In this document: positions 47,620 through 59,419 of the stretch, in pieces
Layout of the letters: every line of letters starts with the position of its first letter
Position numbering within the stretch: the first letter of the stretch is position 1
Origin: Rhodococcus sp. Leaf247
GTDB taxonomy: Bacteria; Actinomycetota; Actinomycetes; Mycobacteriales; Mycobacteriaceae
Direction: 5' to 3'
Length of the DNA: 64,000 nt
Assembly: GCF_001426185.1 (NCBI RefSeq)
Contig: NZ_LMRP01000003.1
Span: 524,884-588,883 of the forward strand
Program-made: the position numbers and the translations under genes
The notes under the pieces: generated by a model
The model's database searches: none
Seen by the model: the letters and a program-made list of their open reading frames with translations, nothing else
What the model was told of the DNA's origin: nothing

Positions 47620-48323
47620 GATCGTGCTCCTTCCGGGGCATCGGACGGGAGTTCGGTGACCAGGCGGAGGAGCTCGTCGATGACAGCGTCCTTGCCCAGG
47701 TCGCTGGTATCGACGGTGACCGCGTCGTCGGCGGGGCGCAGAGGCGACATCACGCGCGTGGAGTCGGCGTGGTCGCGTCGCTGCACGTCGGCGAGGACGG
47801 CGGCGTAGTCGTCACCACGGCCTTCGGCGACGTTCTGGTCGTTGCGTCGTGCGGCCCGTGTCTCCGCCGACGCCGTGAGATAGATCTTGATGTGGGCGTC
47901 CGTCAGGACGACGGTGCCGATGTCTCGGCCCTCGACGACGATGCGCCCAGCGGACTCCGCGATGTCGCGCTGCAGGGCGACGAGTCTGTCACGCACTGCG
48001 GGTACCGCCGACACGGCCGAGACGGCCGCGGTGACTGCGTCGCCACGGATGGGTCCCGTGACGTCCTCCCCCGATACCCGGACACTCTCACCGGACGGAT
48101 CGGTCCCGATGGTCAGGTCGAGAGTGTCGGTGACGGCGGCAACGGCGTCCGCGTCGGACGGATCGACGTCGTTCTTCAGAACCCACACGGTCGCGGCCCG
48201 GTACATCGCTCCGGTATCGAGGTACGACGCGTCCAGCCGGGACGCGAGCATCCGCGACACCGACGACTTGCCGGTACCGGACGGGCCGTCCATCGCCACG
48301 ATCAGGCGATCGCCGGCGGTCAC
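47616..48323 (-). CDS. cmk: Cytidylate kinase
   Basis: The 235-residue enzyme phosphorylates CMP and dCMP with ATP. It has the P-loop [11 protein letters not shown], the DTGAMYRA motif and [13 protein letters not shown], all typical of Cmk. GTG 48323 overlaps the rluB stop (GTGA) and the gene overlaps der, so rluB-cmk-der form a coupled set as in other actinobacteria. Confidence 0.97.
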   Translation of the reverse strand: MTAGDRLIVAMDGPSGTGKSSVSRMLASRLDASYLDTGAMYRAATVWVLKNDVDPSDADAVAAVTDTLDLTIGTDPSGESVRVSGEDVTGPIRGDAVTAAVSAVSAVPAVRDRLVALQRDIAESAGRIVVEGRDIGTVVLTDAHIKIYLTASAETRAARRNDQNVAEGRGDDYAAVLADVQRRDHADSTRVMSPLRPADDAVTVDTSDLGKDAVIDELLRLVTELPSDAPEGARS

Positions 48324-49360
48324 AGGCCCACCGCCCCGTACAGGCTGCCGACCTCGCCGCGGCCGAGGACGCGCAGCGTTCCCGGTCGCTGATCACCGAG
48401 GGCGACGGCACCGATGTCGGTGCGCACCAGCCGCTTGACCGGGTACCCCACCTCGTCGAACAACCGGCGGACGATGTGCTTGCGGCCCTCGTGGAGGACC
48501 ACCTTGACCAGCGTCTTGCCTTCGTTGACGTCGAGCACCGCGTAGGAGTCCACCTTGGCGGGACCGTCGTCGAGCTCGACTCCGGAGCGCAGCTTCTTTC
48601 CTGCGTCGCGGTCGAGGACACCCTGCACGGTGGCGAGGTACGTCTTGGACACCTCGAACGACGGGTGCATCAGGCGGTGTGCCAGGTCGCCGTCGTTGGT
48701 GAGGAGGATCAGTCCCTCGGTGTCGGCGTCGAGGCGTCCGACGTGGAAGAGACGCTGACCTGCTTGCACCCGCTCGGAGACGATGTCGCCGATGCACGGT
48801 CGACCGAGGTCGTCCGACATCGTGGACTGCCATCCGCGCGGCTTGTTCAGGGCGATGTGGACCAGGTCGGCCTTGATGACGACGCGGGTGCCGTCGACAC
48901 GCACCACGGCGACCTCGGGATCGACCCGGACGCCCTGCTCGCGCACGATGCGACCGTCCACCTCGACCCGACCCTCGTCGATCAGCTGCTCGGCCGCGCG
49001 GCGCGAGGCCACCCCGGCCTGGGCGAGCACCTTCTGCAACCGCACGCCGTCCTCGGGCGCCACATGCGGGCGCGGGGAGTTGTCGGTGTGCTGATGGCGG
49101 GCGGGCTTGGCGTTGCTGATGGTCGGAGCGGCGGTCGTCTTGCGCTCCGGCTTCGGCTTCTTGCCGGCCTTCGCGGCCGCGGAATTCTTGGGGGCCAGAC
49201 GGGGATATCCCGACTTCCCGCCGGGCTTACGGCCCTCCGTGCGCTTGGTGTACGCAGCGGCGGCGACCTTCTTGTTGGGACGCTTCTTCTTACGTTCGGG
49301 CGAGCCCTCGGGAGTCTCGTCCCGGTCCGGTGTGCCATCACGGCGAGCGGAGTCGTTCAC
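48320..49360 (-). CDS. rluB: 23S rRNA pseudouridine synthase (RluB family) with basic N-terminal tail
   Basis: The 346-residue protein has a low-complexity Lys/Arg/Pro-rich tail in residues 1-95. An S4 RNA-binding domain ([22 protein letters not shown]) and the RsuA/RluB catalytic domain with the aspartate motif [17 protein letters not shown] follow. It isomerises a uridine in 23S rRNA. GTG 49360 begins 8 bases after the scpB stop with AGG eight bases upstream. The tail is longer than in the roughly 250-residue M. tuberculosis enzyme as I remember it and probably helps RNA binding. Confidence 0.93.
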   Translation of the reverse strand: MNDSARRDGTPDRDETPEGSPERKKKRPNKKVAAAAYTKRTEGRKPGGKSGYPRLAPKNSAAAKAGKKPKPERKTTAAPTISNAKPARHQHTDNSPRPHVAPEDGVRLQKVLAQAGVASRRAAEQLIDEGRVEVDGRIVREQGVRVDPEVAVVRVDGTRVVIKADLVHIALNKPRGWQSTMSDDLGRPCIGDIVSERVQAGQRLFHVGRLDADTEGLILLTNDGDLAHRLMHPSFEVSKTYLATVQGVLDRDAGKKLRSGVELDDGPAKVDSYAVLDVNEGKTLVKVVLHEGRKHIVRRLFDEVGYPVKRLVRTDIGAVALGDQRPGTLRVLGRGEVGSLYGAVGL

Positions 49361-49368
49361 GTTGTTAC

Positions 49369-50064
49369 CTATTCGTCTGTGTTGTCGGTGCCGAACTCGA
49401 TGGTCGAGTTCGACTCGGTGTTCTCTCGTCGACGCTCGGCGCGCAGGACCCGTGGATCGGTGTCCATGCTGCCTTCGATGTCGTCGATCATGTCCACGCC
49501 CGGAAGCAGCGGAGCAAGCTCGGGGAGGTCGGACAGTGACGCCAACCCCAACCGCTCGAGAAACATTTCCGTGGTGACGTACTGCGTCGCCGCCGAATCC
49601 GGGTCCGGACCCGCTTCGGCGATGAGACCTCTCGCGAGGAGAGTCCGCATCACGCCGTCCACATTCACTCCGCGCACTGCACTCACACGTGCGCGGGTAA
49701 CCGGTTGACGATAGGCGATCACGGCGAGGGTTTCCAATGCCGCGCGCGTCAGCTTCGACCGGGCACCGTCCAGGAGCAGTCGCTCGACGTACGGCGCGTA
49801 CTCCGCGCGCGTGTAGAAGCGCCATCCGTCTCCGGCGAAGCGCAGGTCGATGCCGCTTCCGCGGGCGGTGTAGTCGGCGGCCATCTCGACCAGGGCGGCG
49901 CCGATGCGGGCTTCGTCACACCCGAGCGCGGAGGACAGTTGTGAGACCGATGCCGGACTGTCGACCACCAAGAGCACCGACTCCAACGCTGCTCGTAGCT
50001 CGACCTCAGACACCTCGTCCGGCTCGTCGGACTGGACTGCCGTGTCGTCCGGCTCGATGCTCAT
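49369..50064 (-). CDS. scpB: Segregation and condensation protein B
   Basis: The 231-residue kleisin partner of ScpA and SMC has two winged-helix domains. The conserved block SKLTRAALETLAVIAYRQPVTRARVSAVRGVNVDGVM and the YVTTEMFLERLGLASLSDLPEL end are typical. It takes part in chromosome condensation and segregation. ATGA overlap joins it to scpA. Confidence 0.96.
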   Translation of the reverse strand: MSIEPDDTAVQSDEPDEVSEVELRAALESVLLVVDSPASVSQLSSALGCDEARIGAALVEMAADYTARGSGIDLRFAGDGWRFYTRAEYAPYVERLLLDGARSKLTRAALETLAVIAYRQPVTRARVSAVRGVNVDGVMRTLLARGLIAEAGPDPDSAATQYVTTEMFLERLGLASLSDLPELAPLLPGVDMIDDIEGSMDTDPRVLRAERRRENTESNSTIEFGTDNTDE

Positions 50065-50930
50065 CCGTAATCCTCCATCGTGGCGACGTCCATCTGCCCG
50101 ACGTCGTCTCCGGTCCAGGTCACCCGGAGATCCCCCAGCGCCTCGGGTTGATCGAACGCCACCGCTTTCTCGCGGTACAGCTCGAGCAGGGCAAGGAATC
50201 GTGCCACGTACTCGACCGTGACCTCGCAGTCGAGCACGAGATCACCGAAGGTCGCCCACTCTCCCGCGCCGCGATCACGGAGCAACGCCAGAATGGTGCG
50301 GGCGTGCTCCGGGACGGACACCGACGATGCGTGCAGATGGTCCAGACCGACGGTCGGTATCTCGCGCGGCTGGAACGCGGCGGCGGCGATCTCAGCGAAT
50401 CGACGCGGGTCCACGCCGAGCAGCACTTCGGGAAGCAGCTCGGCGAATCCGTCCTCGAGCGCCACCGACCGCGGATACCGACGCAGTGCAGCCTTCTCGA
50501 GTTCTCCGAAGAGTTGGGCCACCTGCTTGTAGGCCCGGTACTGGAGCAACCGGGCGAACAGCAGATCGCGCACCTCGAGAAGGGCGAGATCCTCCGCATC
50601 GTCCACTTCCCCGGACGGCAGCAACCGAGCAGCCTTGAGGTCGAGCAGGGTCGCGGCGACGACCAGGAATTCGGTGGTCTGATCCAGACCCATCTCCGAC
50701 CCCATCTCGCGGGTGTACGCGATGAAGTCGTCGGTCACCACGTGCAGAGCGACCTCGGTGACGTCGAGCCGGTGCTGACCGATGAGAGTGAGCAGGAGGT
50801 CGAACGGGCCCTCGAAATTGGTCAGCCGTACCCGGAACCCCGCCGGCACCACCGCATCTGCGTCGGACGACACGACTCGGGTCGTTGTCGTGTCGGTCAA
50901 TTCTGTATCGGTCAACTCTGTATCGGTCAA
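50061..50930 (-). CDS. scpA: Segregation and condensation protein A
   Basis: The kleisin subunit has about 289 residues: N-terminal FRVRLTNFEGPFDLLLTLIGQHRLDVTEV and C-terminal winged helix ending FLALLELYREKAVAFDQ. It bridges SMC heads with ScpB. The start is ambiguous because three in-frame TTG codons occur in a 15-bp tandem repeat. TTG 50930 was chosen because it overlaps the parA stop (TTGA); later TTGs at 50915 and 50900 or a downstream GTG are possible. Confidence 0.93.
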   Translation of the reverse strand: MTDTELTDTELTDTTTTRVVSSDADAVVPAGFRVRLTNFEGPFDLLLTLIGQHRLDVTEVALHVVTDDFIAYTREMGSEMGLDQTTEFLVVAATLLDLKAARLLPSGEVDDAEDLALLEVRDLLFARLLQYRAYKQVAQLFGELEKAALRRYPRSVALEDGFAELLPEVLLGVDPRRFAEIAAAAFQPREIPTVGLDHLHASSVSVPEHARTILALLRDRGAGEWATFGDLVLDCEVTVEYVARFLALLELYREKAVAFDQPEALGDLRVTWTGDDVGQMDVATMEDYG

Positions 50931-50935
50931 CTCTG
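50894..50935. repeat. Nearly three copies of a 15-bp repeat at the scpA start
   Basis: Units of the form CGGTCAACTCTGTAT (plus strand) start at 50894, 50909 and 50924, the last one incomplete. Each contains an in-frame TTG start candidate for scpA and adds the peptide LTDTE. One unit spans the parA stop codon. Confidence 0.8.
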
Positions 50936-51883
50936 GGGGGACGAGTTGTGCGACGGCATGTGCTGAGGCGAGGTGTCCCGATGGATGACCTCGCGGGCGA
51001 GTGAACGGTACGCATCCGCGCCGGCCGATTTCGGCGCCCACGTGGTGATCGGCTCGCCGGCGACGCTGGTCTCGGGGAAACGAACCGTCCGGGTGATGAC
51101 GGTGTCGAACACGACGTCGCCGAAGACCTCGACGACCCGGTTCATGACCTCACGTGAATGCAGGGTGCGAGCGTCGAACATCGTCACGACGATGCCCTCG
51201 AGCGTGAGACGCGGGTTGAGGCGATCGCGCACCTTGTCGACGGTGTCGTTGAGCAACGCCAGACCGCGGAGGCTGAAGTATTCGCATTCCATCGGAATGA
51301 GGACGGAATCGGCGCACGCCAGGGCATTGACGGTCAACAGACCCAGCGACGGCTGGCAGTCGATCAGGACGTAGTCGTAGCGGTCGAGGATCGGATGCAG
51401 CACCCGCCCCAGCGTCTGTTCGCGACCGACCTCGGTGACCAGCTGGATCTCCGCGGCCGACAGATCGATGTTGCTGGGCAGCAGATCCATACCCTCGACG
51501 CGGGTGCGCATCAGGACATCGTCGATCGCGACGCGCGGTTCGACGAGGAGGTTGTGCACGGTCAGGTCGAGCTCGTGGTGCGGGACGCCCAGCCCCGCGG
51601 ACAGCGCGCCCTGGGGGTCGAGGTCGACGAGTAGGACCCGTCGGCCGTACTCCGCGAGCGAGGCCCCGAGGTTGATGGTCGAGGTGGTCTTGCCCACCCC
51701 ACCCTTCTGATTACACATCGCGATCACGGTCGCGGGTCCGTGCGACGTCAGCGGTCGGGGGGCCGGGATGTCGCGATACGGGCGGCCGGTCGGGCCGATG
51801 CCCGACGGATCCGTCGCAGTCGAACGGTCCGGCTCGGGCTGACGAGTGCGGAAGAGTGCTCCGTCGTCGTGCGCCGCTGACAC
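50927..51883 (-). CDS. ParA-family chromosome partitioning ATPase
   Basis: The 318-residue ATPase has the deviant Walker A CNQKGGVGKTTS, LVDLDPQGALS and LIDCQPSLGLLTVNAL. It is the ParA/Soj homologue that precedes scpA-scpB in actinobacteria (Rv1708-like), distinct from the origin-proximal ParA. The first about 45 residues are a Pro/Arg-rich leader. GTG 51883 is seven bases from GGAGG; the adjacent GTG 51886 is equally open. Confidence 0.93.
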   Translation of the reverse strand: MSAAHDDGALFRTRQPEPDRSTATDPSGIGPTGRPYRDIPAPRPLTSHGPATVIAMCNQKGGVGKTTSTINLGASLAEYGRRVLLVDLDPQGALSAGLGVPHHELDLTVHNLLVEPRVAIDDVLMRTRVEGMDLLPSNIDLSAAEIQLVTEVGREQTLGRVLHPILDRYDYVLIDCQPSLGLLTVNALACADSVLIPMECEYFSLRGLALLNDTVDKVRDRLNPRLTLEGIVVTMFDARTLHSREVMNRVVEVFGDVVFDTVITRTVRFPETSVAGEPITTWAPKSAGADAYRSLAREVIHRDTSPQHMPSHNSSPQS

Positions 51884-51964
51884 CACTGGACCTCCATCCT
51901 GACCTCGTACTGCCGGTTCTCGCCTGAACGCTACCGCCTACGGGCGGAAGCTTCGTGCGACACG

Positions 51965-52891
51965 CTACCGTGCGCGCGGATGCGCCTCGGCCCACACTTC
52001 GCGCAGCGTCGTGACGGTGACCAGCGTGTAGATCTGCGTCGTGGTCACGGAGGCGTGGCCCAGAAGTTCCTGCACCACACGCACGTCCGCGCCGCCGTCG
52101 AGAAGATGCGTCGCGAAGGAATGTCGCAACGTGTGAGGAGAGACGCTGGCTCCGATCCCGGCGCGCTCGGCCGCGGTCTGCAGGACTTGCCAGGCGCTCT
52201 GACGCGACAGGCGGCCGCCGCGGACGTTGAGCAGTAACGCCGGAGTACTCCGCGAGATCAACGACGGCCGGCCACGCACCAGGTATGCGTCGACAGCGTC
52301 GATCGCCGGGCGGCCGATCGGAACGACGCGTTCCTTGCTGCCCTTGCCTCGGAGGACGACCGAGCGCGATTCTGCGTCGATGTCGTCCACATCGAGTCCG
52401 ACGGCCTCGGAGATACGCGCGCCGGTCGAGTACAGCAGTTCCAGCAACGCCCGATCCCGCAAGCCGCGCGGGGTGTCGGCGGCCTCGCCGGACACTGCGT
52501 CGAGCAGTGCGAACACCTGGTCCACCGGGAGCGACTTCGGCAACCGCCGACCCGGCGTGGGCGGTTTGACCCCGGACGCGACGTCGACCTCGACGATCCC
52601 TTCCGCGAGAGCGAACCGATGTACGCCCCGCACCGCGATGACGGTGCGCGCCGACGAACTCGCCGCCAGCGGTGGGAAGAACTCGTTTCCCAGCCGCAGT
52701 GCGGTCACGAAGTCCGCGACGTCCACCTCTGTCACGTCGCGGATACTGTCGCGCCCCAGCTCGCCGAGATAGCTCGCGTACCGCGACAGATCACGCCGAT
52801 AGGACGTGATCGTGTTGCGAGCGGACCCGCGCTCGACGGCGAGATGATCGAGGTACGTCGCGATCACCTCGCCGGGCGAGTCAGCTCCCAC
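51965..52891 (-). CDS. xerD: Tyrosine recombinase XerD
   Basis: The 308-residue site-specific recombinase resolves chromosome dimers with XerC at dif. Catalytic residues are visible in [12 protein letters not shown] (Arg), [12 protein letters not shown] (His, Arg), [14 protein letters not shown] (His, Tyr). GTG 52891 was chosen: AAGG lies six bases upstream and the length agrees with other XerD proteins. A GTG at 52930 would add 13 residues without a good ribosome binding site. It overlaps the Nudix gene by 11 bases. Confidence 0.93.
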   Translation of the reverse strand: MGADSPGEVIATYLDHLAVERGSARNTITSYRRDLSRYASYLGELGRDSIRDVTEVDVADFVTALRLGNEFFPPLAASSSARTVIAVRGVHRFALAEGIVEVDVASGVKPPTPGRRLPKSLPVDQVFALLDAVSGEAADTPRGLRDRALLELLYSTGARISEAVGLDVDDIDAESRSVVLRGKGSKERVVPIGRPAIDAVDAYLVRGRPSLISRSTPALLLNVRGGRLSRQSAWQVLQTAAERAGIGASVSPHTLRHSFATHLLDGGADVRVVQELLGHASVTTTQIYTLVTVTTLREVWAEAHPRAR

Positions 52892-53513
52892 TCGCACCCT
52901 TGCGCTGGTCGAAGGCCGTCGGTCGGTCACGCCACGGCGCGTCGCTCGGCCGCAGCGGAACCGACCGCGACCGCATCGCAGCCACCGCGAGAATGCCGGC
53001 GACAGCGGACGCATTGACGATCTCGCCGCTGAAGACGCGAGTCACCGCCTCGTCGACGGGGACGCGCACCAGTTCGATGTCCGCTTCCTCGTCGTGGGCT
53101 TCGGGCTGCTGAACTTCCGTGAGGCCTTCGGCCAGGAAAATCCGCACCGTTTCGTCGGTGAAGCCCGGCGACGCGGCGACATCGACGAGGAGTGACAGCG
53201 TCTCGGCAGCGAGCCCCGTCTCCTCCGTCAGTTCACGCTTGACGGCATCGACCGGGTCCTCCCCCGGCTCGTCGAGCAACCCGGCGGGCAGCTCGAGCAA
53301 CCGACGTCCCAGTGGGTGTCGGTACTGACTGATCAGCACGATGCGTTCCTCGGCATCCAGCGCGACCACGGCGACGGCGCCGTGATGCTCGATCACCTCG
53401 CGCTCGGCAGTTCGACCACCGGGCATCGCCACCTGATCGAGTCGCAGCGCGAGAATCGCTCCCTCGTACTCGACGCGGGAATCGAGGATCTCGAACTCGT
53501 GCCGATCACTCAT
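52881..53513 (-). CDS. Nudix hydrolase, ADP-ribose pyrophosphatase type
   Basis: In this 210-residue protein the Nudix box is [27 protein letters not shown] with intact REL-EE. The preceding [18 protein letters not shown] segment is typical of ADP-ribose pyrophosphatases, which split ADP-ribose to AMP and ribose 5-phosphate. Position between pyrG and xerD matches Rv1700. ATG 53513 starts five bases after the pyrG stop, so co-translation is likely. Confidence 0.92.
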   Translation of the reverse strand: MSDRHEFEILDSRVEYEGAILALRLDQVAMPGGRTAEREVIEHHGAVAVVALDAEERIVLISQYRHPLGRRLLELPAGLLDEPGEDPVDAVKRELTEETGLAAETLSLLVDVAASPGFTDETVRIFLAEGLTEVQQPEAHDEEADIELVRVPVDEAVTRVFSGEIVNASAVAGILAVAAMRSRSVPLRPSDAPWRDRPTAFDQRKGASGS

Positions 53514-53518
53514 GTCGG

Positions 53519-55402
<1,884 letters not shown>

Positions 55403-55429
55403 TCAGGGCGACACCACGCGGAACAGCCG

Positions 55430-56377
55430 TCAGTTGGGAGCCGCGCCGACCGTCACCGCTGTGGCACCCGGGCCGGTTCCGTACCGGCCGGCTCCGCCGC
55501 CGAGCTGCTCGCCCAGAGCGAGCGCGACGGTGATCCGCCCGGAGATCCTCTCCACGTTGTCGACGGTGCTGGTGCCCGCTGCCAACGCCGCATCCGATCG
55601 GACGACGGCGATAGGACCGCTGCCCTCGGCGGATCCCGGCTTTCCCGCGAGGACCGTGCCGGCACCGCGCGAATCCAGCGCACCCGCGAAGCGGGCCACG
55701 ATGGCGCCGCGATTGCCGTCGGCACCGGAGTCGGCCGCGGTACCCGTCACGACGACAGCGAGCTGGGCGGGAGCGACAGCCCCGTCGTCGTAGGTGATGA
55801 ATCCGCCGCCGCGCAGCGTGTCGAGGGCGAGCCCCAGCTCCTCGGGCGTGCTCTGCGGCTGTGCTGTCTGCGCGTTCAGCAGCAGGACCGTACCGAGAAG
55901 ATCCCCGGCCAGACTGCCCTGATCGACGGACCCGGTGCGCAGCTGCGCTCCGGCCGGAACCACGTTGGTCAACCGGGTACGCAGGTCGTCGCCGCTGGCC
56001 GCCGAGACGAACGATTCGGTGAGCCCGACGCGGCCGGTCACCGAGGCGCCGGAGTCGGTGACCGAGCGCTGGACGCCCTCGACGTCGGCCGGATCCGCGT
56101 CCGGGGTGGTGATGATGACGACGGACCGATCGGCGAGGCTGCCGGCGACGACGCGTCCCGCCACGGCGGCATCGAAGCCGTCCGCGGCGTTCAGTTGTTC
56201 ACCCAGTGCGTTGTTGCTCGACTGCAGATCGTTCACTTCGGTCTGCAGGTCGTCCCGGTCGTCGCGCAGACCCGACAGGACCCGGCCCGAGAGCAGACCC
56301 GAGCCCAGCACCACTCCGACCGCCAAGGCGAGAAAGACTGCGATCAACGAAATGGCATGTTGGCGAAGCGAAATCAC
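55430..56377 (-). CDS. steB: SteB/MctB-like membrane protein (Rv1698 family)
   Basis: The 315-residue protein has one N-terminal membrane segment (ISLRQHAISLIAVFLALAVGVVLGSGLL), a coiled coil (RDDRDDLQTEVNDLQSSNNALGEQL, residues about 35-62) and an extracytoplasmic Ala/Gly-rich domain. Homologues have been described as a copper-export channel (MctB, M. tuberculosis) and as the SteA partner in daughter-cell separation (SteB, C. glutamicum). GTG 56377 overlaps the steA stop (GTGA), supporting the pairing. Which role applies cannot be told from sequence. Confidence 0.88.
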   Translation of the reverse strand: MISLRQHAISLIAVFLALAVGVVLGSGLLSGRVLSGLRDDRDDLQTEVNDLQSSNNALGEQLNAADGFDAAVAGRVVAGSLADRSVVIITTPDADPADVEGVQRSVTDSGASVTGRVGLTESFVSAASGDDLRTRLTNVVPAGAQLRTGSVDQGSLAGDLLGTVLLLNAQTAQPQSTPEELGLALDTLRGGGFITYDDGAVAPAQLAVVVTGTAADSGADGNRGAIVARFAGALDSRGAGTVLAGKPGSAEGSGPIAVVRSDAALAAGTSTVDNVERISGRITVALALGEQLGGGAGRYGTGPGATAVTVGAAPN

Positions 56378-57558
56378 TGAAGCAGCCCCTGCACCCACAG
56401 GGCGAAGCTGTTCCATGTCTCGATCGCCCAGTCCAGCGTCGCGCCACTTCCGTTGGTGACCACCAGTGCAGCGATGACCGCGATGAGAGCGGCGAGCACC
56501 AGCAGTGCCACAGCGCCTCCGGACACCCGACTGCGGTAGAGCGTCGCCATGGCCTTGGCGTCGACGAGCTTCGGACCGACCTTGAGCCGGGTCATGAAGG
56601 TGGACGGAGTGTCGGCCCGCTTGCTGGCATCGAAGAATTCGTCGAGCGACGCGGCGCACCCGACCGTGACGATCAGCGACGCTCCGTGGTGATCGGCGAG
56701 CAGCAGAGCGAGGTCTGCAGGGGTTCCCGTGGCCGGGAACGTCATCGCGCCGATTCCGAGGTCCTGGATGCGTTCGAGCCCCTTGGCGTGCCCGTCGGAG
56801 TCCGCGGGAAGAACGACCTCTGCGCCGGACTTCAGTGTGCGACTGCTGACGTCGTCGGGGTCACCGACGATGAGATCCGGACGGTAGCCGGCCTCGGACA
56901 ACGTATCGGCTCCGGCGCCGACTCCGATCAGGATCGGCGAGTACTCCTTGATGAAGGGCTTGAGACTCTTCAGATCCGCCACGTGGTCCGCACCCTGAGC
57001 GACGACCACCACGTGTCGACCCGTCATGTCCACGTCGACGTCCGGGACCCCGACACCGTCGATCAGAAGCGGCGACTCGGTGCGGATGAATTCGATCGTG
57101 TTCCCGGAGAACGCTTCCAGATGGTCGATCAGACCGGACTTCGCCTCGATCATGCGATCCGAGATGTCTGCTTCCGTCTGCTCGGTGCCCGACGCGAGTC
57201 GTCGCTCCCCCGTGTAGACGTGCCCGTCGTGAAGACGGATCTTCGAGCCGTCCTTGACCTTCTTGAAGACGTCCGAGCCGACCTCGTCGATCAGCTCGAT
57301 GCCGTTGGCGACCAGCACCTCGGGGCCGAGGTTCGGGTAACGGCCGGAGATCGACGCCGACGCGTTGACCACCGCCGTCACGCCGGCCTGCACCAGCAGG
57401 TCGGCGGTGATCCGGTCGAGGTCGAGTTCGTCGAGAACGACGATGTCACCCGGACCGACACGGCGGAGGAGCTTGGCCGTGGAGCGATCGACCCGAGCGA
57501 TTCCCGTGACCCCGGGAAGTGAGTCATGACTACGCGAGAGCAGAGCCGGCATCTTCAT
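56374..57558 (-). CDS. steA: SteA-like thiamin-pyrophosphokinase-fold membrane protein (Rv1697 family)
   Basis: In this protein of about 394 residues the cytoplasmic domain has a thiamin pyrophosphokinase-like part (GVGAGADTLSEAGYRPDLIVGDPDDVS, then TGTPADLALLLADHHGA). A single C-terminal membrane helix (ALLVLAALIAVIAALVV) and a short tail follow. In corynebacteria SteA works with SteB in cell separation. The ATG at 57558 (MKMPALLSR) was chosen by homology; there is no Shine-Dalgarno, and a GTG at 57582 is possible. Confidence 0.9.
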   Translation of the reverse strand: MKMPALLSRSHDSLPGVTGIARVDRSTAKLLRRVGPGDIVVLDELDLDRITADLLVQAGVTAVVNASASISGRYPNLGPEVLVANGIELIDEVGSDVFKKVKDGSKIRLHDGHVYTGERRLASGTEQTEADISDRMIEAKSGLIDHLEAFSGNTIEFIRTESPLLIDGVGVPDVDVDMTGRHVVVVAQGADHVADLKSLKPFIKEYSPILIGVGAGADTLSEAGYRPDLIVGDPDDVSSRTLKSGAEVVLPADSDGHAKGLERIQDLGIGAMTFPATGTPADLALLLADHHGASLIVTVGCAASLDEFFDASKRADTPSTFMTRLKVGPKLVDAKAMATLYRSRVSGGAVALLVLAALIAVIAALVVTNGSGATLDWAIETWNSFALWVQGLLQ

Positions 57559-57644
57559 GTGTTCGATGATGGACAACAACACGGCAGCACAGTCGGAGGC
57601 GCGCCGTAACAACTACCACATCATTCACATCAGTCACACCAGCA

Positions 57645-59414
57645 CTACGTCGCAGCGGCCTCCCGCTCGGCCGTCGCGGTACGCAGGAGTTCCTCGGCGT
57701 GCGCCCGACCGGTCTCGGTGTCGTCGAGACCGGCCAACATCCGCGCCAACTCCACGACGCGGTCGGAATCGGACAGAGTCCGCACTCCACTGTTCGGGCC
57801 GCCGTGCTTGCCGTCGGTCTTGTTCACCACCAGATGGGTATCGGCGAAGGCCGCCACCTGCGGGAGGTGCGTCACGACGATGACCTGGTGCGTCCTGGCC
57901 AGTCGCGCCAACCGCTTACCGATCTCGACGGCCGCACGGCCTCCCACTCCGGCGTCGACCTCGTCGAAGACCATCGTGGCGCCCGTGTCCGAGCGGGCCA
58001 GCACGACCTCGAGCGCCAGCATCACCCGGGACAGTTCACCTCCGGACGCACTCTTGTTCAGCGGCAGCGACTGGGCGCCGCTGTGTGCCGACAGTCGGAA
58101 CTCGATGTCGTCTGTTCCGGACGACCCGGCGTGCCTGTTCTCACCTCCGACGGACAGCGCGGCACGGTCGTCCGGGCCGGCCGGCCGTGGACGGACCTCG
58201 ACCTCGAGCTTGGCCTTGCCCATCGCAAGTCCGGCGAGCTCGGTACTGACGGCCTTGGACAGTTTCGTCGCCGCCTTGGTACGTGCCACCGTGAGTTTGT
58301 GGGCGGTCTCCGCGGCCGCCGCTCCCGTCGTGGTGACGCGCTCCGTCAGTGCCGCGACCGCATCGGCCGAGACGTCCAGACCGGACAGTCGCTCGCGAGC
58401 GTCGTCCGCCCAGGCCAGCACTCCGTCCACGTCGGCGGCGTACTTCCGCGTCAGGTTCTTCAGTTCGGCCTGGCGGGAGAGCAGAGTATCCAGCGACTCC
58501 GGGTCGGCGGGAAGCCCCTCCAGGTACGACGTGAGTTCCGCACCCACGTCGGTCACCACGGCGATGGCCTCCGCGAGCCGCGGTCCCACCGCGGCCAGTG
58601 CCGCGTCGTCCGTGGAGGCCAGGCGGTCGCGAGCTTCGCCGAGCAGGGCCATGACCGAGACGTCGCTCGGATCGTCGCCGCCGGTCAACGCCGTCTGCGC
58701 TCCGGCCGCGGCATCCCGCAGCGAATCGAGGTCGCTGAGCCGGCGCACGGTTGCCGCGATCTCGGCATCCTCGTGGGGTTCGGGCGCGACAGCGTCGATC
58801 TCGTTCAGGGCGAAGGTCAGCTGATCGGCTTCCCGTGCCAGTTCGCGCGCCTTCTCGGTGCGTTCCCGAAGCTCGGTGACCGCGGCGATCCAGGTCGCTC
58901 GGCGAGTCCGGTAGGTCTCGAGCAGCGGCCCGATCGTGTCGGCGGCGAACCGGTCCAACGCGGCGAGCTGCTGATCGCTGCGTTGCAGACGCAGTTGGTC
59001 GTTCTGTCCGTGCACAGTCAGAAGGGAACCGGTGAATTCCGACAGCACGCCCGCAGGCACGCTCCGCCCACCGAGATGCGCTCGCGAGCGTCCGTCACTT
59101 CCGACGGTGCGCAACGCGATGATGCTGTCGTCCTCGTCGCGGCGACCGCCGGTCGACTCGAGGAGCTGCTCCACGTCGGCGCGAACCTGATCGGTGACGT
59201 GATCGGTGGTGAATCGTCCCTCGACGACGGCGCGATCGGCGCCCAGTCGCACACGGCCGGCGTCGGCACGTGCACCGGAGAGCAAGTGCAGGCTGGTGAC
59301 CACCATCGTCTTACCGGCACCGGTCTCACCGGTGAGCACCGTGAGTCCTTCGGAGAACGATGCCGTCGCCTCTGCGATGACACCCAGACCGTCGATTCGA
59401 ATTTCGGACAACAC
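57645..59414 (-). CDS. recN: DNA repair ATPase RecN
   Basis: The 589-residue SMC-like protein acts in double-strand-break repair. Walker A is TGETGAGKTMVV, the long middle is a coiled-coil rich in Ala/Glu/Arg, the signature is SASGGELSRVMLALEVV and Walker B is TMVFDEVDAGVGG. GTG 59414 begins VLSEIRIDGLGVIAEA, the usual N-terminus; a GGAGGG lies 13 bases upstream inside the end of nadK. Gene order nadK-recN is standard. Confidence 0.96.
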   Translation of the reverse strand: MLSEIRIDGLGVIAEATASFSEGLTVLTGETGAGKTMVVTSLHLLSGARADAGRVRLGADRAVVEGRFTTDHVTDQVRADVEQLLESTGGRRDEDDSIIALRTVGSDGRSRAHLGGRSVPAGVLSEFTGSLLTVHGQNDQLRLQRSDQQLAALDRFAADTIGPLLETYRTRRATWIAAVTELRERTEKARELAREADQLTFALNEIDAVAPEPHEDAEIAATVRRLSDLDSLRDAAAGAQTALTGGDDPSDVSVMALLGEARDRLASTDDAALAAVGPRLAEAIAVVTDVGAELTSYLEGLPADPESLDTLLSRQAELKNLTRKYAADVDGVLAWADDARERLSGLDVSADAVAALTERVTTTGAAAAETAHKLTVARTKAATKLSKAVSTELAGLAMGKAKLEVEVRPRPAGPDDRAALSVGGENRHAGSSGTDDIEFRLSAHSGAQSLPLNKSASGGELSRVMLALEVVLARSDTGATMVFDEVDAGVGGRAAVEIGKRLARLARTHQVIVVTHLPQVAAFADTHLVVNKTDGKHGGPNSGVRTLSDSDRVVELARMLAGLDDTETGRAHAEELLRTATAEREAAAT

Positions 59415-59419
59415 GTGGG

